Program-made: the position numbers and the translations under genes
The notes under the pieces: model-generated
The model's database searches: none
Seen by the model: the letters and a program-made list of their open reading frames with translations, nothing else
What the model was told of the DNA's origin: nothing
Assembly (NCBI RefSeq): GCF_910592395.1
Contig: NC_088326.1
Coordinates: 439,001 to 503,000, forward strand
Reading direction: 5' to 3'
Length of the DNA stretch: 64,000 bases
Origin: Lineus longissimus
Taxonomy: Eukaryota; Nemertea; Pilidiophora; Heteronemertea; Lineidae
In this document: positions 56,694 through 64,000 of the stretch, piece after piece
How positions within the stretch are numbered: the first letter of the stretch is position 1
How the letters are laid out: each line of letters begins with the position of its first letter

Positions 56694-59421
56694 TTATAAT
56701 CTTGGCAGACCGGCAACGATTTCACCTTCAATACCGCATTCGTTCTGTCCTCTCAAGATCTTGAAGTAACCTGAAGAGATGCAAGAATAGATGAGAAATG
56801 TGTTCATTTCCAAGAAGAACTAAACGAGAAGAAAGCTCCAGTATCTTCATCACCTGGTTAGGTTTTCTCAAAATTTCATCAATCGTTCCTGTCAAATTGA
56901 AATTATGCTGAAATTTGTTCAAATCATTAGTTATGACTTGCTTTTATTCTTTCTTTACTTTTAAACTTCTCTAATCTGATATATGAATCATAACTTTCAG
57001 ATTTTGATATTTCCTTGAAATGACCATTCCTAGTACAAGGTTGCATGATAAGAAATACTCTTACCTTTGTCACCCCAATCTGGATTCCAGGAGTTAGCAA
57101 CCAGCCAGTATGGTGTGCCATTCTCCGTTCCCCAGCCAAGGATCCTGATCGCATGACCACCAAGCTCTCCACCAGATTCGTGCTGGTAAACACCTGGTAA
57201 TAAACAAAACGAAATTACAATACTATCCGGGAAATCCCCAACATTCAGACACAACAACCAGAGATATTTGAAGGTTTTAACAACTGCATCAAAGTATTTG
57301 TTTTGTGACGTGAGGAACTAAGATGTAGCCCCTATTCCTGACCAGAAAATTCTACGGATGCGGAACGCCCCGTTGTAAACTCTAAATCTGATTCTGAAGG
57401 TACATATTCCAGCTGCCACTGTCAAGCCAGCAAGTTAATCAATGTTACTCACCAGACTTGTATGTTGGGAAATCGGCATATACCGTGAAAGCAGCCTCTA
57501 CCGGGCCGTTTGTCATGATTTCAGTTTGAATTTGTATGACACTACTCGAGATGGAATAGTGCGTCTTTCCTGGAAAATACAGATGGAAAATTACAGACAA
57601 ATATCATATTTGTAATTTGCAATGTGGTCATTATAATTATTACAATTTATCCTTGCCTCCGCCCCATTGCTGTACACTTTGCAAGCCATGGCTGTCTCTT
57701 TTCTAAAATTGGCCAACAGAGGACAGGTTGTGCCTCTTTAAGACAATCCTGTTGGTCCCAAGTTTCACTGCACTGCTTTATCTGAGGTGAACTATTCTTA
57801 CCAAAGTGCTTATCAGCTTTGTAGCTGACTTTATAGTTTGGCTCGCAGGTACGGCTGCAGCGTGGTGTGGGTCCTTCTCCTGTGCATGGGGGCTTGGTGC
57901 CATTAACATGGTGGGAACAACTAGCGACCTTGTAGGGCTGACAGCCCTGCTTGCTGTTATATTGGCCACCAGTGACAAGACCAGTACTCTTCCAATAGCT
58001 CCAAGCCTCTGGTGGGAAACCTCCATCACAACTGTAAACAGATCAAATCAAACTTTTATCATATTTAACGAACAGAGATGCCGTTTTTAAAGATATGCAA
58101 AAGAAATTTTACGCCAATGCACGCGAAATATGTCTCATTCCTAATCCTTACCCATTTCCACATTGTCCACAGCAGGTGGTTAAATCTTCGGCAGAAATAT
58201 GAGCGTTGACCTTTCCCTGGGAGTGGATACAGATTCTGTCTGACATGGCCTCGACTGCACCAAATGCCTACAATGAAGATACATAATTGATATAACCTAG
58301 TTCAGAACCCACCTCTTGGCAACACTAGCGTGTCATTCTAGTGTAAAGCCATGGATAAAACAAATGTACCAAGTAAACACCTTGACCTTTGAGTATGCAC
58401 GACAACTTACCCAGCAGGAGCCACATGCCCCCTGATCGCGGACCTCACCAATCGTTGGACAGTTCTTCCATTGGTCGCGAGAGTCGAAGGAGTCAGGGAC
58501 GAACAGGGGTTCCTTGTGGATGAGGGTCTCAGGCCTGAGGTGTTCAGGGGTCTTCCTGGAACCACACAGCCTCTTGATGGAGGACACTGGGACACCAACG
58601 AAGTTGTGGCCAGCCTGCAGAGAAGATGACAATATCAGCTTGGTTTTCGTCAAAGGTTTTTTTTATCTATCTATGGCAATGCTCAATTAAAAATCCAGTG
58701 TATCAGATATTACAATCTGGTGCCCATATCACATGGGCAGGGGTGCCTATCAAGTAGTACTAGACAGTCACATGACAAGCCATTTGATTGTTATTTCAGA
58801 GAGCTCTGAATTGATATTGGTAGCAAGCCAACACAAGTCACAAGACAGTCGATAACACATAGGCCTAGTCTAGGTCAATGACACTGCAGATAAAATCGAG
58901 TCAGCTGATTTATAGTGAATGACATACGACCATGTTGTAGACTCCAAATGTGAAAATATAGATAAATGTGTCACAGCACAACCAACTTTTAAAGCTGATT
59001 TTTGAAAGAAATGTTCATAATCTCGGCCCCCTGGGGTGTATTTGGTATATTCATGTGAAAGAGAGTCTGACTCTTTGACAGCATAGGTTTCCTCTGGGAT
59101 CTCCGGTTTTCTCCTGCTTAACATTTTAAATAGCACAATATTGTTTATGGAGCTCATAATGTCCTAAATGACCCAAAGGTTAAGAATTGTCAAATCCTAC
59201 AAGTACAGACTTTGTCTTTGGCAGCATTTTCGGATGACACACAAAATAGCCCATCAAATGTTCAAAGAAACCGAAAACACTAACCTTCCAGGTAGTTTTT
59301 GCTACATGGTTGATGTAGTAAACCATTTCTGGTGAGTTCATCTCAAAGTTGGGAATGAACTTGAGGGATTTCCCCATGGCAACGGCCGCCAAGGCACTGA
59401 GGACTAAAAGGAACTTCATGG
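56694..59421 (-). CDS. CTSB: Cathepsin B-like cysteine protease, paralogue 2
   Basis: Minus strand, coding exons 59285-59419 (ATG at 59419; exon starts 59421), 58411-58614, 58152-58267, 57802-58031, 57453-57569, 57065-57193, 56694-56770; 335 residues, close to the human 339. The signal peptide is [16 protein letters not shown]. Catalytic Cys ([13 protein letters not shown]), His ([11 protein letters not shown]) and Asn (NSWNPDWG) are present, as is the occluding loop [11 protein letters not shown]. The S2-pocket glutamate is kept ([10 protein letters not shown]), so dibasic preference and dipeptidyl carboxypeptidase activity are expected. Exons 2, 3 and 4 have the same lengths as in paralogue 1 (204, 116, 230 nt). 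Its exons 5 and 6 (117+129) together equal the single 246-nt exon of paralogue 1, so they differ by exactly one intron. A probable non-coding first exon ends at 60078 (GGAACAG|GTAAGA). Confidence 0.96.
57710..57770. repeat. Fragment of GAACCTCTC-type repeat in cathepsin B-2 intron 4
   Basis: CTCTTTAAGACAATCCTGTT and GGTCCCAAGTTTCACTGC match the middle and end of the copy at 53922-54043. The left end is missing or too diverged to bound. Confidence 0.45.
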
Positions 59422-60332
59422 CTGAAGAAAAGAAGGAAGAGTCTATCAGAAGATTGGTCAGTGAGGCAAAGCTTGCAAGCCACAAAGCAGAAACAAAGTA
59501 GATCTCTGACTGACTAGGTAATTGCGACTGTTTCCCCCATTTGGAAATATGGTCCCAGGCAATTGATCCGCATAAATAATCCTGCAACATAAAGTTACGC
59601 CCATCATATACGGCTGACCACGCACAGATACCATATTCGAAAGCCATTACCGTTACCGGGTACCCGCTTGGAGCCTTTCCTTCGGAAACTGATGAGCGCT
59701 GTGCCTGTGGCTTTCAAAAGAAGTTAACATGTGCCTGCTAGCTTCCAACTCGCAATATGCTGCAGGTGGGTTGCAGGCAAGCGGTTGAACGTAGTCTGGT
59801 TTTGGGGCCCACCCCAGATTGAAAACCCAAAGCATAAAGAAAAGTGACAGTTCACCTTTAGGCATGTTAGGCCCAAGTCACTTCGAAGTCAATTATTTAT
59901 AAATTAGTAATAGTATTAGTAACTCTCGATACGATATCAATTATCATATGATGAATGAAGGAAGAACTTTACCAATCAAATTCATGTTGAAATATATTCA
60001 TGATTGGACGCTAAGTAGCGGCAATATAAAGCGAGGATGTTAGTTATCGAATCTAACTGATTGTCATTTAATCTTACCTGTTCCTTCTCGCTGTAATGTC
60101 AGATTTAGAATGCGAAATTTTAATGCAATTCAGGAAATAAAACTAACCGAACGTGAGTCACATGACCCTCATGTGACAAGGGTCATGTGACATTCAGAAG
60201 GGAAATTGACCCACATGACCCTCATGTGACATTCAGAAGGGAAATTGACCAGAACTTCACCTGGAAATACATACTTATTCACAATAAATACATACATGCA
60301 ACATTCTTGGTCTTAGGGAACTGGGAAAATAA
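59422..60332. other. 5' region and promoter of cathepsin B-2
   Basis: It contains the 5' intron (about 59422-60077), a likely short non-coding exon starting from about 60110 and ending at 60078, and a promoter with repeated TCATGTGAC sites. No coding gene is recognised. Confidence 0.5.
60157..60251. promoter_or_regulatory. Cluster of CLEAR/M-box-like sites, partly duplicated, upstream of cathepsin B-2
   Basis: GTCACATGACC at 60157, TCATGTGAC at 60169, GTCATGTGAC at 60182, CACATGACC at 60212 and TCATGTGAC at 60222 lie just upstream of the predicted first exon. The segment ending ATTCAGAAGGGAAATTGAC is present twice, so the sites were multiplied by a local duplication of about 40 bp. Confidence 0.6.
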
Positions 60333-61890
60333 TTAACACCTTCAGCACCGAACCACGTAGATCTATGTGGCCCAAATCCCCCCCTCTTTGGGCTGGTTAT
60401 CGGCGTATCCTGGACGTCAGGAAAGAACTACGCCATCGCCATCTTCAGGGAAAGATAGGAACTGAAAATACCGTGAAAATACCGTTTGGTCTTTCCAGTT
60501 CCAACCTTGCCCTGAAGATGGCGATGGCGTAGTGCTTCATGAAAGAACTACGCCATCGCCATCTTCAGGGCGAGGTAGGAACTAAAAAGATCGTTTGGTA
60601 TTTTCAGTTTTATCCTTGCCCTAAAGATGGCGATGGTGTAGTACTTCATGAAAGAACTACGCCATCGCCATCTTCAGGGCAAGAGAGGAACTGAAAAGAT
60701 CGTTTCGTATTTTCAGTTCCAACCTTGCCCTAAAGATGGCGATGGTGTAGTACTTCATGAAAGAACTACGCCGGCGCCATCTTCAGGACAAGGGAGAAAC
60801 TGAAAAGATCGTTTGTATTTTCAATTCCAGCCTTGCCCTAAAGATGGCGATGGTGTAGTACTTCATGAAAGAACTACGCCATCGCCATCTTCAGGGCAAG
60901 GGTGGAACTAAAAGATCGTTTGGTATTTTTAGTTTCACCCTTGCCCTAAAGATGGCGATGGTGTAGTACTTCATGAAAGAACTACGCCATCGCCATCTTC
61001 AGGGCGAGGAAGGAACTGAAAAGATCGTTTGGTATTTTCAGTTCCAGACTTGCCCTAAAGATGGCGATGGTGTAGTACTTCATGAAAGAACTACGCCAGC
61101 GCCATCTTCAGGGCGAGGAAGGAACTGAAAAGATCGTTTGGTATTTTCAGTTCCACTCTTGCCCTAAAGATGGCGATGGCGTAGTACTTCATGAAAGAAC
61201 TACGCCATCGCCATCTTCAGGGCAAGGGAGGAACTGAAAAGATCGTTTCGTATTTTCAGTTCCAACCTTGCCCTAAAGATGGCGATGGTGTAGTACTTCA
61301 TGAAGAACTACGCCGGCGCCATCTTCAGGGCAAGGGAGAAACTAAAAAGATCGTTTGGTATTTTCAGTTCCAGACTTGCCCTAAAGATGGCGATGGTGTA
61401 GTACTTCATGAAAGAACTACGCCATCGCCATCTTCAGGGCAAGGGTGGAACTAAAAGATCGTTTGGTATTTTTAGTTTCACCCTTGCCCTAAAGATGGCG
61501 ATGGTGTAGTACTTCATGAAAGAACTACGCCATCGCCATCTTCAGGGCGAGGAAGGAACTGAAAAGATCGTTTGGTATTTTCAGTTCCAACCTTGCCCTA
61601 AAGATGGCGATGGTGTAGTACTTCATGAAGAACTACGCCGGCGCCATCTTCAGGGCAAGGGGGAAACTAAAAAGATCGTTTGGTATTTTCAGTTCCAGAC
61701 TTGCCCTAAAGATGGCGATGGTGTAGTACTTCATGAAAGAACTACGCCATCGCCATCTTCAGGGCAAGGGAGGAACTGAAAAGATCGTTTGGTATTTTCA
61801 GTTCCAAACTTGCCCTTAAGATGGCGATGGCGTAGTTCTTTCATGAAGACCATGAGACTCCGATAACCAGCTCAAAGAGGGGTGTTTAGT
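60333..61890. mobile_element. Expanded foldback element: about 13 tandem hairpin units
   Basis: The left end matches the element at 32441: TTAA, CACCTTCAGCACC, and CCACGTAGATCTATGTGG at 60352. The right end keeps CCGATAACCAGCTCAAAG and then decays. Between them GAACTACGCC recurs at 60425, 60545, 60654, 60763, 60871, 60979, 61088, 61197, 61305, 61414, 61522, 61630 and 61739, a period of 108-109 bp after the first. Each unit is a near-palindrome with arms of about 43 bp (ACTACGCCATCGCCATCTTC ... GAAGATGGCGATGG-type complement) around a loop with GATCGTTTGGTA. No transposase is encoded. Confidence 0.9.
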
Positions 61891-62257
61891 GCTGCGCAAT
61901 TATTGCGGTTTTTAAAACATTTACTTAACTGTGATGTTGCAATACATACAAAGTCTTCAGAGTTTAACAAAATATATGGTAGTGAAAGGTTTTCAGAAAT
62001 GTTTATATCTATGTTTAGCTTATCTATAAGGCCAGTAATTACTTTCTAATGCATGTAATGATTAGCTTTAAGGACAATCTGTCAGTGCTTATTGAAATCC
62101 TTTTTAGTTAATTTGCCTTTCCCAAGGTGGCAGCACTTTCGCTTCCGTGTTTATGTTTGTGTTCCCATAAAACGTGCTGTTTTTCACTCAATAAAAACAC
62201 CGCACACGCAATTATCATCTGCTGAATATTCAGGAAAACATGATTTCATAGAAAACA
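61891..62257. other. Upstream region of RAB20-like gene
   Basis: Apart from the decayed right end of the foldback element, I see only AT-rich sequence here. It presumably contains the promoter of the GTPase gene. Confidence 0.35.
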
Positions 62258-63644
62258 ATGACTGTCGAATATAAATCAAAGCGTAAAGCGTAAGTTTAGG
62301 TGTTTTTATAATTGAGAAAACTTGTTGTAAAAAAATCACAATCAATCAATGAATTATGCAATGGTCATCTGACTGAGTGACTCTGAGTTATACAGGGTGT
62401 GCTGAAAAAGAAGGAAAAAATTTTGGTTGTAAACATCTCAGTCATTGCCGACCTGGTTTTTATTGCCAGCCTGAGAGAGGAATTCAGTCAGGAACAGCAG
62501 ACGACAACATTCATCCAAACATCAGTAAAATTTGAGAAAGACTGAAAAGTCTGAAGAGAACGTTACCAGAATCATGCCAGAATTATGTGGCCATTTGGGA
62601 GGGGGGGGGGGGGGCGATCCCAGGTGGTGTACTGGCAAAAGGACTATAGCAGTGGGTAGTGGGCCTCCCAGTGTTTTCTACTTGTGCTTCCTTTTACTGA
62701 TGTCCTTTTCAGAGATTTGAAAGTCGTCTTGTTGGGCGAAGCAAGTGTTGGAAAGACCACCCTCGTCTACCGATACATTTATGGCAATTTTCAGGATACA
62801 ATCAGTGTAAGTCACTTATGGGAAGCTAAATGTGAATACGAAATGAGCGATAGTCCAACGTTCTTGATGGTCTGACCTCCAGGGCCGATTCTCAATACTG
62901 GTTTACTTGTCATGCAGCATCAAAGTTCAGTGGCACCTCCCTTAGTGGACACCTCTCTATTAAGGACATCCTCTCCATTAAGAACACTAGTTTTGGACCC
63001 AAATTGATTGTTTCCTTTTGATCCCTCTTATCCTGACACCTTTCCATTAAGGACAGCACTTGAGGTTCTCCTGTAAGTGTGAGTCTTCTTTCAAGAAGTT
63101 TCCGAGCTAATTCTCTCTTGTTCAGTGCTGCCTTCTTCTTCAGCATTCATAATCTTTGAGCTATTCTATAGTTATGAATATATTATGGAGGTTTGATTTT
63201 GGATTCTCCTCCTTTGACCTAGATGTGATGTCATCAGGCTGAGTAACATCTACTTAGATACATTCAAATCAGACAAGAGGCAACTAAATACACAGGGCCT
63301 ACTGTAGGAGATTGCAAACAAAGTCTGCAAACCTCATACCTGCAACTCAAGCATATCATCTTGTTCTTTTTCAGACAATTGGTGCTTCGTTTTCGCTGAA
63401 ACAGTGGGGACCATACAATGTTGCCATTTGGGTAAGTAGTGAAAGAGGTACAGTTTGTCTCATAAGATGACATCTATCTTAGCCTCAGATCAAATACATT
63501 GAAGACTGATTGTGACCTCTTACTTTTCCAGGATACTGCTGGTGAGGAGCGTTTCTCCGGCTTGAGTTCCTTCTATTGCCGTGGTGCCTCGGCTGCCATC
63601 CTCTGTTTTGATATGACAAGCCAGGTGTCATTTGAGGCACTTAG
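62258..63644 (+). CDS. RAB20: RAB20-like small GTPase (5' part; gene continues past the window)
   Basis: Exons 62258-62289, 62713-62806, 63375-63431 and 63532-63644 join in frame, and the gene runs on to the right. Rab GTPases direct vesicle traffic; vertebrate RAB20 acts on phagosomes and endosomes. The P-loop GEASVGKTT, the switch I region DTISTIGASFSLKQW and switch II DTAGEERFSGL are visible. SFSLKQWGPYNVAIWDTAG closely resembles RAB20 rather than RAB24. The usual catalytic Gln of DTAGQE is Glu here, in line with RAB20/RAB24, which also lack it. The first exon is inferred: it supplies MTVEYKSKRKA, ends with a GTAAGT donor in phase 2, and is completed by the first base of exon 2, reading RKADLKVVLLGE. 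This is plausible but less certain than the rest. The prenylated C-terminus is outside the window. Confidence 0.85.
62597..62613. repeat. Poly-G tract in RAB20-like intron 1
   Basis: A run of about 14 G (with a leading GGGA) in the first intron. Similar runs occur at 1924 and 44814 (G) and at 55790 and 56585 (C). Confidence 0.9.
62928..63075. repeat. GAACCTCTC-type foldback repeat in RAB20-like intron 2
   Basis: It starts CAGTGGCACCTCCCTTAGTG, has two TATTAAGGACA/CATTAAGGACA words inside, and closes TTGAGGTTCTCCTGTA, the inverse of its start. It is the same family as the copy at 53922. Confidence 0.7.
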
Positions 63645-63844
63645 GTAAGACACTTAACTAGCCCCGATTGTTATTTCCTTTTAACTCGATGTAAGAAGAA
63701 ATTGAGGTCAAAGTTGTGTCCAGAGTTTGATGAAGAGACACAATGTCCCTGGTACACCTAGCAAAGTTTGCAGCATAATTCAAAGTCATCACATTGTTTC
63801 CTAACAATAATCAGAGCAGTGACATCTGACCCAGACTCTATACA

Positions 63845-64000
63845 GTTAAAGGGGGAGTACAGGCAGGAGCTAGGGGGTCAAATTAGTGGTCTTTGGTTAC
63901 CTAGACACTTAGGCGACTTAGTCATGTTTTCCCCATCCTGACTTATCAGACAATTTCACCCAATGGACACTTACTCCCTTAGATTTGTATAGATAGCATC
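63845..64000 (+). repeat. Left end of a TTAAAGGG-type element, cut by the window end
   Basis: TTAAAGGGGGAGTACAGGC followed by AGGAGCTAGGGGGTC resembles the left end of the element at 45383. The right end is not inside the window. Confidence 0.4.

Noticed and set aside
61191-61779. Two 87-codon open frames (61191-61454 and 61516-61779) with near-identical products
   Set aside because: They are the 109-bp hairpin units read through. Identity reflects the 325-bp block duplication, not a coding gene family.

Overview
This is a nuclear window from a multicellular animal, most likely a non-vertebrate bilaterian. The genes are split by GT-AG introns of about 0.1-1.5 kb. Exon junctions can be joined in frame for every multi-exon gene. 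The proteins resemble their human counterparts closely, but spacing is far tighter than in vertebrates and the intergenic DNA is full of short foldback elements, SINE-like pieces, minisatellites and poly-G/poly-C runs. I cannot name the phylum from sequence alone. A marine lophotrochozoan or invertebrate deuterostome is a guess.

Layout, left to right: the last two coding exons of an Argonaute (+, 32-615); about 6 kb without a recognisable gene; TMEM60 (-, 6864-7277), head to head with BAG3 (+, 7610-9160) across a 330-bp promoter that holds a perfect four-unit heat-shock element; a large BTB/C2H2 zinc-finger gene (-, 13164-18093), tail to tail with BAG3; NMD3 (+, 19502-23328); SDHA (+, 24311-28895); SLC12A8 (-, 32965-42376), tail to tail with SDHA, carrying two alternative versions of one exon; STT3A (+, 46226-50468); two tandem cathepsin B genes (-, 52331-55058 and 56694-59421); a foldback repeat array (60333-61890); and the 5' part of a RAB20-like GTPase (+, 62258 to beyond the window).

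The genes do unrelated housekeeping jobs: RNA silencing, chaperone regulation, 60S subunit export, respiratory complex II, cation-chloride cotransport, N-glycosylation, lysosomal proteolysis and vesicle traffic. There is no operon. The only local functional links are the shared TMEM60/BAG3 promoter and the cathepsin B duplication.

The points most worth following are: (1) the candidate mutually exclusive exon pair in SLC12A8, both 147 nt in the same phase, which swaps the eighth membrane helix at residues that align with the Na+ site of NKCC1; (2) the TTAA-flanked foldback element, present once with 2 hairpin units and once with about 13 units in higher-order order; (3) CLEAR/M-box-like sites upstream of both cathepsin B genes, together with loss of the S2-pocket glutamate in one paralogue; and (4) the heat-shock element of BAG3.
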